From Linum tenue (lineage: Eukaryota; Streptophyta; Magnoliopsida; Malpighiales; Linaceae), in NCBI GenBank assembly GCA_946122785.1, contig CAMGYJ010000010.1, positions 26,639,608 through 26,703,607 of the forward strand: 64,000 bases of DNA, given 5' to 3'. The notes under the pieces are model-generated. The model made no database searches, had not been told where the DNA came from, and was given only the letters and a program-made list of their open reading frames with translations. How positions within the stretch are numbered: position 1 is the stretch's first letter; every line of letters starts with the position of its first letter. Shown piece by piece: positions 1 to 13,000 of the stretch. Made by a program: the position numbers and the translations under genes.

Positions 1-382
1 ATACCCGACCGGGTATTTAATTTGACCTGTGTGTCGGGAATTCGGGTTTTAAGTTGTTGTTTTTATATTTTTAATTGTCCATACCTAAATAAAGGCTGAA
101 ACTCGGGTTTTAGGGTTAGTTTTTAGCAGAATATTGATTTTTAACTTGGTTTTGAGCTTGAGGCTTGAACTTTTCTCTGTATCAATCAATTTCTCCCCTT
201 GATTGTGGTCGAGATTCTACCTTTCTATATTGATTGATCCTTCTCCTTATTTGTGTTGAGATTGCACTTTCAATTCCATCATATCCCAAACAAACAAAAC
301 CCCCTAAACAATCTTTCTATTGTTCATTCTTGGAGCTACGTACTTTGATAACTACGGCTACAGGTTCCGTGCTCGTATCAGG

Positions 383-394
383 TGGTATCAGAGC
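383..394 (+). other. Primer binding site of the short LTR element
   Basis: TGGTATCAGAGC begins two bases after the 5' LTR end (TATCA at 380). This is the standard initiator-Met-tRNA complement used by many plant LTR retrotransposons. Confidence 0.8.
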
Positions 395-531
395 TCAGGT
401 TCAACACAGTGGCGGGATAGAAAGCGAGAGGACCTGTTGCTTGTCGTATGAGGTCCACATATCCGATTGCAGAACGCAGAGAAGAGGAAGAATCGCTCAC
501 AGAAGAATAAACCCAAATTGAAGAACAAGCC

Positions 532-1902
532 ATGGGAGAGCAGAGTCATGATCTTGCAGAAGCTATGAAGCTACTTGCCGCGCAGATGGCGCAGATGGGA
601 GCTTTGCTTCAGGCTCAACTTGACAATACCAAACGTCAGCTGGTTGGGACGAATCAGTGGTTGGATACCCTAATCACCATATTGGGAACTCAACCCAGGG
701 GTAATCTACCTCCACCAGAGAACCCATTAGAAGTCGCAACTTAGACTGGAGCCGGGAACCGAGAGGGTCCAAGAGCAGATCGAGTGTCGTCAGGTAATCC
801 CGCAGAATAGACCTCCATTTAATGACTATGAGAATGATTATTATAAGTATGGAGGAAGACCACCGGAAGCAGGAGGTTATGGCGTTGAACCGATTCGAGG
901 GATTAAGCTATCAATCCCCTCGTTTCAAGGCACTAATAGATCATCGGCTTACCTCGATTGGGAGAGGAAGATGATTATGTTTTTCCAGTGCAATCCTTAC
1001 CCAGAGCATCAGAAAGTTATTGTAGCCACCTATGAGTTTACAGATTATGCAGCAGTTTGGTGGGAAAAGTTTCAACAACGACGAAGGAGGAATCTGCAAA
1101 CTGACGTTTCTACTTGGGCAGAACTCCAAGGCCTGATGCGTGATCGGTTTGTTCCGCCTTTCTATCAGAGAGATCTCCATGATGCCTTGCAGGGAATTCG
1201 GCAAGGAACTCGATCTGTTGATGAGTACTTCAAGGAACTGAAACTGCTCATGATGAGAGTAGATGCATGGGGAATGGATTCGGTTTGATGTTGATTCTGA
1301 AGATGATGATGTGGATGAGCACATCAAGGCTGATCGAGAAACCTCCAACAGGTAAACTTCTTGGGGTGAACCGTCGAGATTTATCTATTGAAGCTTACAC
1401 AAAGACGGAGCAGAGGGATAATCTCTTTCACTCTCGTTGCCTGGTCGACGGGAAGGTGTTGTCTGTGGTCGTCGATGGTGGTAGCTGCACCAATGTGATT
1501 AGCATGGATGCAGTCAAGAAGCTGGGATGGGGCACAATCAAGCATCCTCAACCATACACTCTGCAGTGGCTTAATGAATATGGGAACATCAAAGTCAACA
1601 AGTAGGACAAGGTTTGTTTTCAGATCGGTGATTATGCAGATGAGATTTGGTGTGATGTTGATCCAATGCAGGATGCTCATCTCTTATTGGGTCGTCTGTG
1701 GCAATATGATCGAGGAGCTATTCATGATGGAAGGCACAACAGCTACCGGTTCAAGAGAGGTGACCGGAAGTTCCTGCTAAATCCATTGTCACCAGCTGAA
1801 GTCCTGGAAGATCAACAGTTGGCCATGAACTGGGCCAAGGAGAAAGGAAATTCAAGTTGCTCGAAGTCGGAGGACGGAAGTGGAGCGCATTTGATGGCTT
1901 GA
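532..1902 (+). pseudogene. Degenerate gag-protease of the short LTR element
   Basis: Three reading frames hold pieces of one polyprotein. At 532-744 there is a gag N-terminal helix-like segment. At 964-1288 there is a retrotransposon gag core (Trp-Trp-Glu-Lys and Phe-x-Pro-Pro-x-Tyr motifs). At 1267-1605 and 1666-1902 lies a retropepsin-like part with the DGGSCTN active-site variant seen in plant Ty3/gypsy proteases, followed by the LLLGRLWQYD and IHDGR motifs that normally lie between protease and reverse transcriptase. Frame changes near 750, 1290 and 1605 break it, and the zinc knuckle expected between gag and protease is missing. Coding similarity stops at about 1900, so most of pol was deleted. 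It cannot encode a working polyprotein as read. Confidence 0.75.
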
Positions 1903-2012
1903 AGGAACATGTTGACTGCATTGAGGAGAAGTTCATTTGGAAATATTGTTGATGTGGTCCCTTGCAGGAAAACGCCAGCTTTGAGGGCAAAGCTTCGCCA
2001 ACAGGGAGGGAC

Positions 2013-2531
2013 TGATGCGGCCCAAGGAGCGCAAGAGCAGGGAAAATACCCGGTGGCAGAAGCCAAATACCCGACCGGGTATTTTTGCAGCGTCCTGTCT
2101 CTTTTGGGTAGAAGGCCCCCCGACCGTGGAGGATAAATACCCGACCGGGTATTTTTGCGGCTGACAGGGTATTTTGACCTGTGTGACAGGAATTTGGGTT
2201 TTAAGTTGTTTTTTATTATTTTTAATTGTCCAGACCTATATAAAGGCTGAAACTCGGGTTTTAGGATTAGTTTTTAGCAGAATATTGATTTTTAACTTGG
2301 TTTTGAGCTTGAGGCTTGAACTTTTCTCTGTATCAATCAAGTTTTCCCCTTGCTTGTGGTCGAGATTCTAGTTTTCTATATTGATTGAGCCTTCTCCCGA
2401 TTTTTGTTGAGATTGCAATTTCAATTCCACCTTATCCCAAACAAACAAAAACCCCTAAACAATTTTTCTATTGTTCGTTCTTGGAGCTACGTACTTTGAT
2501 AACTACCGGTATCGGTTCTGTGCTCGTATCA
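2013..2531 (+). repeat. 3' LTR of the short LTR element
   Basis: 519 bp with TGAT...ATCA ends. It contains two copies of the palindrome ATACCCGACCGGGTAT (2067-2082, 2137-2152) and a TATA-like CTATATAAAGG at about 2237. The partial 5' LTR at 1-380 aligns with its right two-thirds with scattered substitutions. Confidence 0.75.
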
Positions 2532-3112
2532 GACAGCTTATAGTGAGCCCTATAAGCTGGATATGAATATCAACACAACAACACAATATTGTCAATAATA
2601 TTAAATTCAAAACATAAGTTACTCCATTGCTGCAAACAACTGAAAGTCTTAATGCCAAGCATTCTATAGTCTTAACTGATATGTTCATCTTCAAAGAAAG
2701 GTCTGAAACAAAATAAATCCAATTATAAACATCATACTACGCAAGCTGACATCGTTCTTGAGCATCCAAAATATGGTGAAAAGGGTTGCAGCAAGTCAAT
2801 CGTCTTGTCGGAGCTACCTGCGTTAAAGAGATAAATCAATAACCATGCAATTCAAGCACGAGTTCATGAGTAATAACACCAACCATGAAACCATAAGGTA
2901 AACTTCAAAAGAACAATACTGAACTCGGGGTAAAAAACTTCCAATCGTGAATTCAAAAGAAATGAACCTGTAAAATGCAGTCTAAGCCTATAGATGATTG
3001 CAAATCGTACCCAAAATTCTAATTGGAGAGCCTAAGGGAAAATGTTATTACCTCGAACTAAACGATTGCTCCCATCAATTTTTTCAACTGTGTCTCCACA
3101 TATGCCTTCAGA
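2532..3112 (-). other. CACTA 3' noncoding part
   Basis: This AT-rich stretch lies between the short LTR element and the TNPA-like exons. No coding similarity was seen. It is assigned to the CACTA element only by position. Confidence 0.4.
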
Positions 3113-4765
3113 TTATCCTATGACTTGCGCAAATCCTCGATAATGCCCTTCTGACTTTGTATCTCCTGTTGCTGCTTTTTGTTCATGCTGGTTTTCTATC
3201 TGTTGTTGTTGGGCGTGGATTTGATCTTCAAAGTCTTGCATCTGCCTCTCCATTAGCCAGTGACTTTTCCAAACGTGCTTCTGACTCTTTCTCCTTATTG
3301 GAACTAGGTTTCTGTTTTGTGGCATAACTTGGTGCTTTTTGAAGCACCATGCGAACAATTTCAGAACCAGATAATGGTTTCCCTTGTTCTACTGCTTCGG
3401 TATGAAGTCTTTTCACTTTATCCTGCATAACACATTATATTATCAACATTTGAGACAAGGTTACTATATTGGCAGCAACAAAATGACAGTGCATGCAGGA
3501 ATTACCAATATATTTAGCCAACTTCCCACCAATATAATGAATCGAAGTAGAGGAAAATTAACATCGACTCGTGTTCTGTTCTTACAATCCTAAGGGTACA
3601 TATGCAACATTTGAAAGAAAGGTAGCTAGTAATGAACTTACATATTTTTGTTGAGGTTCCAGGTTCACCCAACTTGCATCACTTCTCTCATGGGTGTCAG
3701 CATACACTTTGATCTCTTTGGGCTCAACCTCTAGTTCATCACCTTTCTCACCATGATTCTCCTCATCAACCTGCTGGTCCTATGGTTGCTCAGTAGGTAC
3801 CTACTCACGTGCCAAAATACATACACTTAATAGTGTGTATATGCATGTTGCTAGTTCTAATAGAATTTATATCACCATGCAATACTTTACCATTTCATAC
3901 ATCCGTTGCTACAAGATTTACCACCTGTAGTATGAGCATATGTTTGCATACTCTTGTTGCGCTTATTAGCTACACTTTGCCTCTGTAAACAAGAAAAGTT
4001 AACAATCAAGTAGAGAATTTCTATATTAGCTTCAATGTAATGCAAATCTATACTTAAACTTCTATTGGAATTGAGTAGCAGGGATCAAAGAATCGACACA
4101 GGGTGTGACCTTAAACCGTTCACTTTCAAAATGATCACACAATAGTAGCCAGTCATCCATTTTCACATGTTCACGAGAGCTCTGGCGTGCGCTGGCAACA
4201 CCACCGTTTTCCTCATAATGTCGATGGAAATGGTGTTGAAAGTTGATGAATCGCCAAGACATTGAGAAATCCACAGCCATCCTCGTATCTTCGTCATCAT
4301 TAGCAATCTGAAACTCACTCTACAATCATGAAAAACATATTAGTAGAAGCAAACCAAAAGATCAGTACATTCAAGCAAAGAACAAAAACAAAAACCAGAA
4401 AAAAGACTTCAAAAGACGTACAACTTCCCAGAATCATCTCCCCTCAAGCGTAAAACCAACATAAAACACTTTAAGGAAGAACACTGGTCAGATTTTGTAA
4501 TCCATAACGATTCTCATAATAATCTTACCTCTAATTATGCGAAAAGGGGCTGCTTTAGCTCTTCAGTCATATCTTACCAGTAGAACTTGCCAATAGGAGC
4601 CAACAGACTTACAATGGCCCCTATCTCCAATCTTAAATATCTTCTCATTACGACCAAAAATTCTTTTCACTCATTGTGCAACTTCAATTCCACCAATCTT
4701 ACTGCCATCTCTTGTTCTTTTTGTAACCTCAAGCCCTTTTGCTTTCCCATGTCCTTTCTTCCTTG
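3113..4765 (-). pseudogene. CACTA second gene, Transposase_24 / TNPA-like, 3' exons
   Basis: Minus-strand reading frames at 4765-4590 (basic RPRKKGHGKAKGL start), 4280-4062 (DDWLLLCDHFESERFKV segment) and 3428-3113 (Leu-Ser-Gly-Ser-Glu-Ile-Val-Arg-Met segment, then a Gln-rich coiled coil) follow the order of the plant Transposase_24 family that accompanies TNP2 in CACTA elements. Stops and frame changes separate them; some gaps may be introns. The Athila element cut the gene at 4766-4770, and its upstream exon lies at 20870-21175. Family assignment rests on motif order by eye; function in transposition is family knowledge. Confidence 0.55.
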
Positions 4766-4770
4766 GTCGA

Positions 4771-6099
4771 TGACTCGCTCCTACCGTCACTCTAGAAAAT
4801 GGCCAAGTGTAACCACCTCCTAAAGCGTAGTATAGCGGGTTTGGGTTTTAATGTCAACCCGGGTCCTAAGTGTGATGACTACTCCGTGAGTTCTTATTAT
4901 TTAGCAGTGAAACTTTAGTGAAGGTCCAAACAAGCAGACAAGCAAAGCAGTTAAAAGGTTGTTTTCAAGTCGAGAGAGGTCACCGGGATATGGTTCCCCC
5001 TAGACTGCAGTTAAGCCAGATTGTAATTTACCAAGTTCAAGTTCAATGATAGTTATACTGCGGGAGGTTCTTAAACCGTCTGCAGTCTCGACTAAAGGTC
5101 TCCAGACCCTCTCAATCTGAGTCCCCAGCGGGCGACTAACCTCCACCGGAGTAAACAGATTGAGGCCCTAACGAACCAAACCTACACTACCGAATTAAAT
5201 TCGGTACAGAGTAGTGAATTGACTCCTCGACTAAAGTCGTCAATTCACTACCTTCAATCAAGGGTGCTCTATCAACCTAGGTAGATATTCTCATTCTAGG
5301 TCAAAGCAGAAATAAGAGGAATTTGATCAGGATTCATGCCATTCAACAAATCAAACCTCAATTGAATATAATCATATCACTGAATCTGTACTTGGGTTCA
5401 TACAATCATACCTAACATACAAATCTAGGGTTCTTCGTACCCAGGTGAATAAGAAAGTTACATCATACTGTGAAGGATGAGAATATGCTTCTAGCACTCA
5501 ATCAGCTCTTCTCCAAGCTCAAGTCGGGCTCCAATGGTGATGGAGATCGATCAAAGACACTTGCAAAATCAGGTTCATCACTTTCTCTCTCTAGGTATAC
5601 GCTTTTTCTCTCTAAAACTCGGAACCCTTCACTTTTGCCCTTCTTTTCCCTTAAGAAGCTGTCTGTCGCGATCCCTGGCCTGGATACCCGGTCGGGTATT
5701 TCAGGTGGAGGCCGGGGATTCTCAAAACGCACCGTGTGGGGCAGAGGGTTAATCCTCGGTTAGGGTCAAGAATACCCGACCGGGGATTTATGATTAATGC
5801 CCGGGCCCCCCCCCCCCTCTGTTTCTCATACGCCCAAAACTCCTTTTCCCCGGTCTGCTCCAATTAATACCCGGCCGGGTATTTTTGCTCATGGCTGGGT
5901 ATTTTTCCCCTCCAGCACACTTCAACTCAAATGTGCTCCTTTCGACCCGAAACTCATTTCTTCGCCTCGATGTCAACGCCAAGCCCTGAAATATGACATA
6001 AACGCACAACCTAGCGTGAAATCGGCTTAAAACACGAGAATCAACATCTCAAACGGCTCAAGAATAGGGGTAAAAACATGTACAATTAATGGTCTATCT
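4771..6099 (-). repeat. 3' LTR of the Athila element
   Basis: About 1.33 kb, the twin of the LTR at 15756-20844. It carries palindromes at 5684-5699 (ATACCCGGTCGGGTAT) and 5867-5882 (ATACCCGGCCGGGTAT) and a variant at 5772-5787. A C-run at 5807-5817 is expanded compared with the other LTR. A purine-rich tract (minus strand, about 6100-6112) lies at the internal boundary. Confidence 0.88.
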
Positions 6100-7459
6100 A
6101 ATTCCCTCACACTTAACTGTTTGCTTGTCCCCAAGCAAACCTAACTCAAACCAATGCAGCTCTCCAGACCTCTATAGCAACAAACAACCCCGATCGTCGG
6201 TAGAGGATTTCCTCGATCATAAAGCATCTTACGAGGTCAACTGGTCTTCTAAGATGTCCCCTATCTCTCTCAATGCGAGTACTAGACTCAAGCCAGGATC
6301 ATGAGAAGAAGTAGAAGTAAGACAGTCAGTTCATGGATAAAGGGACTCACACTATTCACAACCAAGGACTCGTTGTACCGGGGTGCTCTTTCACTTCATT
6401 TCACTGTTGAAACTACTTTTTTGCACTTTCATTTACATTTCTCTTGTTTTTTTTTTCATTCACTTAGCGGGGGTTCCAACTGCATTCTTTTGCACGGTCG
6501 ACCCTTATTAGTCGAGCAAGAGCAATTTCTGTACATCTGGCGCTCGCCAGAGTACTTCTTTTAACTCCTTTTTCTCAACTCGTGTGGAGGGTCAATGAAA
6601 TTAAGGGGGTTCGGAAGCTCTATCCGTGCCCTTAAAAACACATCCTCAAGTAGGCAAACCGTTCAACGGGTGGAAGTTTTACTTGTACTAGAGACAGCTT
6701 AGCTTCACCTTGTAGGAGTACCCCACTAAGGATCACTAAGATCTCCTCCAAAACCCAATTTTGTGCAATGAACAGTGCCACACACGTTGGGCTTACCCCA
6801 TGTTTAAGATTTCAATGATTTTGACATGGAGGACCAACTGCTTTTCATTTCCAACATGAGCACCCTGTTCGATACACGAGTCCATAACACAATCCAAATA
6901 GAGTCACCATTGCCACATGAATTCAACGGTCTTAGCTCCACTCATTCACAAAATCAATTGGCACAGCAGAGAGCTAGATAGGAAAAAATCTTATACTTCA
7001 ACATCCTCCATAGTGCTACACTACCTCCCTAGGTTGCACATTACTATAGAGACTGTCAATTCAAAGCATACTGAGCAGGCAATTTGCAAGGAAAAATGTA
7101 CTTGGAGCCCTCAAATCAAAATTTGGACAGTGGACTAGGCTCCAAGCACACAAACAGATCTAATGCAGTCAAAAGAGAAACATCCCCCCCACACTTAAGA
7201 TCGACATTGCCCTCAATGGAGAAGAGGGAAGGGAAAGGGGAACGATGTTACCGGTGTGCACGGAGTGCATGAGACTGGAAGGGGACCAGTCTGAGTGAAG
7301 CACAGCTAAAGGGAACAGAAGAACTCAAACACAATACGTTAGGTCCAATGGTCAGCCCAGTAGTACATCATCAAAAATAAAAAGAAAGAAAATAAACCAA
7401 CACTCAAGACAGTTTGCACTCTGAAAGAAAACAACACAAAATGGGGCCACGAGTATAGC
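6100..7459 (-). other. Athila 3' noncoding region
   Basis: No coding similarity was seen between the 3' LTR and the third ORF. A Ser- and Phe-rich plus-strand frame at 6301-6564 lies here but resembles nothing known. Long 3' untranslated regions are normal for Athila elements. Confidence 0.55.
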
Positions 7460-8885
7460 CTAGTCGACCCCGGTGAAGTCGATCTGGTCCATGAGGTCGT
7501 CGAACCCATCTGCCGATAGTGGTGGGGGTGGTGAGTGGTCCCACCGGGTGGTCCAGTGGTGCTCCTTTGGCGGGTGACAAGACTGGAGCAGGTGCTCCTG
7601 GTACTCCATCAACCGGCAGCCACGATCTCGCTCGATGAGAGCACCAGTAACTCCCATCTGGGCCTCCATCCGGTCGAGGCACTCGTCCACAATCGTCAAC
7701 CTGGACTGGTACTCGGCCTGGTGGGCCGAATATTGCTGGTAGAACTAGACCTGATGGTCCATGAGCTGCTGGGTCTGAAGTCCGAGCTGCTGGAACTGGA
7801 GCCCCATATGTTAGAACTGCTCCGTGAAGAAGTCCATCGACGGCCCAGAAGCCATCGACGGACCAGAAGGACCGGAGGAGGACTCGCCTCTCTCGGATCT
7901 CTGTCGTGGCTGAAGGTCCCCTGGTGGGGAGAGTGGGGGCTCCGGCTCATCGGCATCTATGGCCCCGCCATCATCATCATCCTCTTCTCCACCGGAGTAG
8001 TCGTCGTCCTCATCGAGATCCGCATCCTCCTCAGGGGGCAAGGAGAGCCCATCCACCCAGGAACGGGTGCCATCAGTGGCCAGGAGGAGTGCATTGTGAA
8101 AGCACATCCCGGGTGAGGGGGGTGGAGTTGCCCCGTGCGGAAGAATCCGTGAGTCCCTCGAAGTCAATGTCGAAATGGCGCGCCAGGCGGGTGATCAGGG
8201 GACCACAGAAGAGACGGTTGGGTTTCCCGTGGCACCGAGAGAAAGTGGTAGCCACGAAAGAACCCAAGTGAAGCATATGCTCCGGGTACCCCATCGAGTA
8301 CATGGCGTAGAGCACCCGCTTCGGGATCTTGTGCAAACCGGTGGCATTGGGGACGATGGAGCGGGTGATCAACAGATTGAGGATGTGCCACTGTGGCTTG
8401 AGGGTGCTGACGGATGTCTGGCCGGCGTCGAAGTAGTCGAACCCATAGGCGCGTCTGGCTATCCGGCGGTAGAACCCGTCCTGGTTCCAGTCTGTCGGGT
8501 TCGGGATCTCGACCTCGTGGCACGAAAAGGGGTGGTACTGGATCCCCATGGCGTAGGCCAACCCGTCAATGGCCAGCTCCCATGGCCGGCCACCCAGCCA
8601 GAAAGTGACTGCGTGGGAGTCCCGGGCCGCCTTGGGGCGATACTGGTAGGTGGTGTAAAACTCTCACACCAGCTCTGTGTAAGTGGGCTCCTAGATGGTC
8701 AGCAGTGTCCGCCAATCCCGGTGGCTGATGGCGGTGGAGAGATCATTTATGCAATGGAGCTGCTCGAATACTCCCCACTCCAGATGGTGGTGGCGCTGCA
8801 GTTTTCCGCGGGTGACCTTGCGAAACTGGTCGGCATAATCCGGGTGCAGGCGCAGGTCCTGCACGAACGGATGATCGAGTGACAT
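7460..8885 (-). pseudogene. Athila third ORF (ATHILA ORF-1 family / env-position gene), degenerate
   Basis: Minus-strand frames at 8885-8691, 8561-8073, 8167-7811 and 7699-7460 read in order. The first has the LDHPFVQDLRLHPDY type start. The middle contains YAMGIQYHPF and the TRSIVPNATGLHKIP segment typical of Athila downstream ORFs. The C-terminal part has an acidic stretch, a Ser/Pro linker and a Gln-rich coiled coil ending in DRMEAQMG. Two stops (near 8690 and 8660) and later stops (7810, 7745) break it. This gene follows integrase, where some related elements carry an envelope-like protein; no signal peptide or clear transmembrane segment was seen here, so I do not call it an envelope. 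Confidence 0.6.
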
Positions 8886-10035
8886 GCTCCTGCAAAATCA
8901 ACAAACCAAAGGTGGAGCAGAAAACAAACTCGTCAGTACCAACAGTATGGGTTCATCACTTCCCCCACACTTAAGGACCACCTAGGCTAACAGTTTAGGC
9001 ATAAACGGTTGAATCGCAAGCAACTCAACCGTAATCAAGGCAAGAATCAAACATAACTGACCAATTCAATCACACGGGCAGCACACACACAATAGTCATA
9101 GCCATTCATACTCAAGGCATCCCTCACCCTATTCTAATTCAAGCATGCCAGGCAAACACAGTTCTCAGTCCTACAATCTACAGTTCGATTTTCCAGGAAA
9201 AGAACAGTTAACAAGAAACACACTTGGAAAATCAAGTAGAACAGTAGACGCGACGCAAAAAAATGGGTGAGGGACGCGAAACTGTGCCAAAAATGACCCG
9301 GGAGGCTCGCCGGAAAGTCGCTGGAAAACCGCTGGACAGTCGCCGGAAAATAGGCCGACGGCGGAGGCAGCGGCCGGCGGCGGAGTGTGGCGGTCGGCGG
9401 TCGCCAAAGAGGAGAGAGGACAGAGGATTTGGGAGGAAGAGAGGGGAAATTTGGAAAAAATGAGAGGAGAGAGAGAAAAACGACAGAGGGTTTGCTTAAA
9501 TAGCAAAAATACCCGTTGGGGGTTTTGGAAACGACACGTTTCATGTGTTTGGAAATCCCCAGCCTTGAGCCAAAAATACCCAGTCGAGTATTTTTTGGTC
9601 CAGGTCGGGGGTTCGGAAACGCAGCGTTTCCAGAGCTGGGAAATCCCCGGCATTGAGCCAAAAATACCCGGTCGGGTATTTTTGGTTCAAGGTCGGGGAT
9701 TTGCCCTTTTGGCACCCCGGAAGGCAGAGGGGGTCCCGGTCAGGAGCCAAAAATACCCGGTTTCGGGTATTTTGGGCCCCGACCGGGTATTTCCCCCTTT
9801 CGGCCAAAAAACACCTTCTCTCAAAATTCCAACCTCCCCTGCACGAAAACACCAAACCGAGGCAAACAAACGACCGAACTTCAACACATACATGCAACTG
9901 ACTCAATACGACACAAAAACACAGGAAAAAAGGAAAAAAGAAATGCAAACCGTGGTGGGGTTGCCTCCCCACAAGCGCTTCTTTACCGTCTTTTAGCTGG
10001 ACGCCCATGGCAAAACTAAGGGTTCGTGAGTTCCA
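8886..10035 (-). other. Athila spacer between integrase and third ORF, with palindromic motifs
   Basis: Noncoding. Between 9508 and 9790 it holds a cluster of ATACCCG...CGGGTAT-type palindromes (a perfect one at 9664-9679, variants near 9576 and 9752). Reading frames through it on both strands only translate these repeats. The stretch at 9260-9480 is purine-rich. Confidence 0.6.
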
Positions 10036-13000
10036 CTACCAACTCCGCACGTTCGACCTCGTCCCCCAAGTAGAGCTTGAGACGATGCCATTTACTTTAA
10101 ACGGTTCAGTCTGCGGGTTGGCAATTTCAATCATGCCAAACGGGAACACCTGTGTGACCGTGAACGGTCCAGACCACCGGGAACGGAGTTTTCCGCGAAA
10201 GAGCTTCAGGCGAGAGTTATAAAGGAGAACTCGATCACCAACCTGAAACTCTTTCGGACCCCGCAATCGTGCATCGTGCAGGCTCTTAGTGCACTCCTTG
10301 TACAGCTTAGTGTTCTCATAGGCGTGATAACGCCATTCCTCCGGCTCCAGCATCTACATTTTGCGCTCAACACCTGCAACACTAACATCCAAGTTGAGCA
10401 GCTTAAGGGCCCAAAAGGCCTTGTGCTCGTCTCCACGGGCAAATGACATGCCTTTCCATAGACAAGCCGGTACGGTGAAGTGCCAATGGGTGTCTTGTAG
10501 GCAGTACGGTATGCCCAGAGAGCATCATCGAGCTTGGTGGACCAATCCTTGCGGGACTGATCCACCGTCTTTTCCAGGATACGCTTGAGCTCCCGGTTCG
10601 TCAGCTCGGCCTGGCCACTTGTTTGAGGGTGCATAGGCCACGGACACCTTATGAGTCACACCATAGCGAGACAGTAACTTATCAAACTGACCCTGGAAAT
10701 GGGTGCCTCGATCGCTTATGATGGCTCTAGGTGTCCCGAACCGGGAGAATAGCTGCTTCAGAAAACCACAAACACGTCTAGCATCATTAGTGGGCAAAGC
10801 TTGCGCCTTAGCCCACCTAGAGACGTAGTCAACAGCAACCAAGATATAAGTATTGCCAAAGGATGGAGGGAAGGGGCCCATGAAGTCGATACCCCATACA
10901 TAAAAAATTTCACAAGTTATAAACACATTCTGGGGCATCTCATCACGGGCAGAGATGTTAGCCTGACCTCTGGCATCGGTTGCACCTGCGTGCGAAGGCG
11001 TCTGCGTCCTTGAAGAGCGTGGGCCAGTAAAAGCCCGATTGTAGCACCTTCCTCGCCGTGCGGTTTCCTCCGTGGTGACTGCCAGTAGGTCCTTCATGAT
11101 AGTGAGATAGAATGCCCTCCATCTCACTCTCCATAACACAGCGACAGATGATCCCGTCGGCTTCGATCCTGAAGAGATGAGGGTCATCCTAGAAGTAATG
11201 CTTCAGGTCGGAGAAGAATTTCCTCTTGGTGTGAGTTGTCATCCCCTTGGGCAGCTGCTGGCCCACCAGATAGTTCGCAAAATCGGAGTACCAAGGGGTG
11301 ACACTCTCCACCAGGCACATCATCATCAGTCTCTCATCTGGGAAGGAGTCGTTGATCTCCTCCTCGAGATTGTCCGCAGGAGAGGTAATCGGCAGCAACA
11401 TTCTCCGCTCCCTTCTTGTCCCGAATCTCGATATCGAACTCCTGCAATAGTAAGATCCATCGTATGAGCCTAGGCTTGGCATCGGCCATGCTCATCAGGT
11501 ATCGAATCGCGGAGTGATCTTTATACACGGTCACATGGGACAAGACCATATAAGGACGAAATTTGTCGAAGGCAAACACCACTGCGAGCAGCTCCTTCTC
11601 CGTGGTGGTGTAGTTCTCTTGGGCATCATTTAGGGTCTTCGAGGCGTAGATGGGTCGGAAGTGTTGATCTCGCCTCTGCCCCAAGACAGCTCCATCAGCA
11701 AAGTCACTGGCATCGCACATCAGCTCAAATGGTAGGGACCAGTCGGGAACAACCATGATAGGAGCTTGGGTGAGCTTCTCCTTCAAGGTCGTGAATGCCG
11801 CTGTGCATGCATCAGTGAACTGGAAGGGGGCATCCTTCTCGAGGAGCTTAGTCACGGGCAGGGCGATCTTCAAAAAATCCTGGATGAACCGCCTGTAGAA
11901 CCCTGCATGGCCTAAAAAACTCCGGATCCCCTTAACAGATGTAGGAAGAGGCAGCTTGCTGATAGTCTCAATCTTTGCTCGGTCCACCTCAATCCCCATC
12001 TTGGAGATCTTATGCCCCAGAACTATGCCTTCGCGAACCATGAAGTGACACTTCTCCCAACTCAGTGCCAGGTTCGTTTCTTCACACCGTTTAAGGACGA
12101 GTTCCAGGTTATGGAGACTGAGAGAATGAGTCTCCATAAACCGAGAAATCATCCATAAACACCTCCATAATCTCGCCAACCAGGCGGTCAAAGATGGCGA
12201 GCATACATCGCTGAAAAGTGGCAGGGACATTGCATAGCCCGAATGGAATCCTCCGGTAGGCAAATGTGCCAAAGGGGCAGGTGAAAGTGGTCTTCGCCTG
12301 GTCCTCCGATGCAATGGGGATCTGGAAGTACCCGGACATCCCATCCAGGAAATAGTAGAACTTGTGCCCCGCCAGTCTCTCCATCATCTGATCAATGAAC
12401 GGCAGCGAGAAGTGGTCCTTCTGAGTGGCGTCGTTGAGATGCCGATAATCAATGCAGACACGGTACCCAGTCACCGTACGCATCGGGATGAGCTCATTCT
12501 TCTCGTTAGGCACCACAGTCATCCCACCCTTTTTGGGTACCACCTGGGTGGGACTGACCCACTCGCTGTCGGAAATGGCGAAGATGATCCCCGCGTCCAT
12601 CAACTTCACGATCTCCGCCCGAACCACAGCCTCCAGGTTCGGTGTCAGTCTTCTCTGCGGCTGTCTCACTGGCCGCATCTCATCGTCCAGCAGTATCCGG
12701 TGGGAGCAAAAGGAGGGGTTGATCCCCTGGATATCTGAGATCTTCCACGCTATAGCTCGCTCGTACTGCTTCAGCAAGGCCACCAGTTTGTCCTTCTGCT
12801 CGGGTGTGAGGGTCGAGCTGATGATTACTGGAAGCTTATTCCCCTCCCGGAGAAATGCATACTCCAAATGAGGAGGGAGGGGCTTTAGCTCCATCTCTGG
12901 TGGTTCCTCCCAGGAGGTAGTCATGCGGGGTGAGGATGAGATTGGTTTGAACAGCCGGTCGCCCTCCAGGAATGTGTCACTCTCTAGCGCGGCCAACTAC

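Larger units (their letters stand above)
1..2531 (+). mobile_element. Short Ty3/gypsy-type LTR element (gag-protease only), 5' LTR cut by window edge
   Basis: The sequence of about 1-380 recurs at about 2139-2531 and ends in the same GCTCGTATCA, so these are the two LTRs. The 3' LTR is best placed at 2013-2531 because it then has TGAT...ATCA ends and follows a purine tract at 2001-2012. A primer site TGGTATCAGAGC (383-394, initiator Met tRNA type) lies just after the 5' LTR. The interior is only about 1.6 kb and holds gag and protease remnants; reverse transcriptase, RNase H and integrase are absent. The element is therefore non-autonomous. It abuts CACTA sequence on its right; its target duplication cannot be tested because the left end is outside the window. 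Confidence 0.85.

Noticed and set aside
7535..8882. Plus-strand open frames of 193 and 235 codons
   Set aside because: They lie antisense to the Athila third ORF, whose minus-strand reading has clear family motifs; the plus frames are GC-codon shadows.
12364..12871. Plus-strand frames over the Athila reverse transcriptase
   Set aside because: Antisense to well-conserved reverse-transcriptase motifs.
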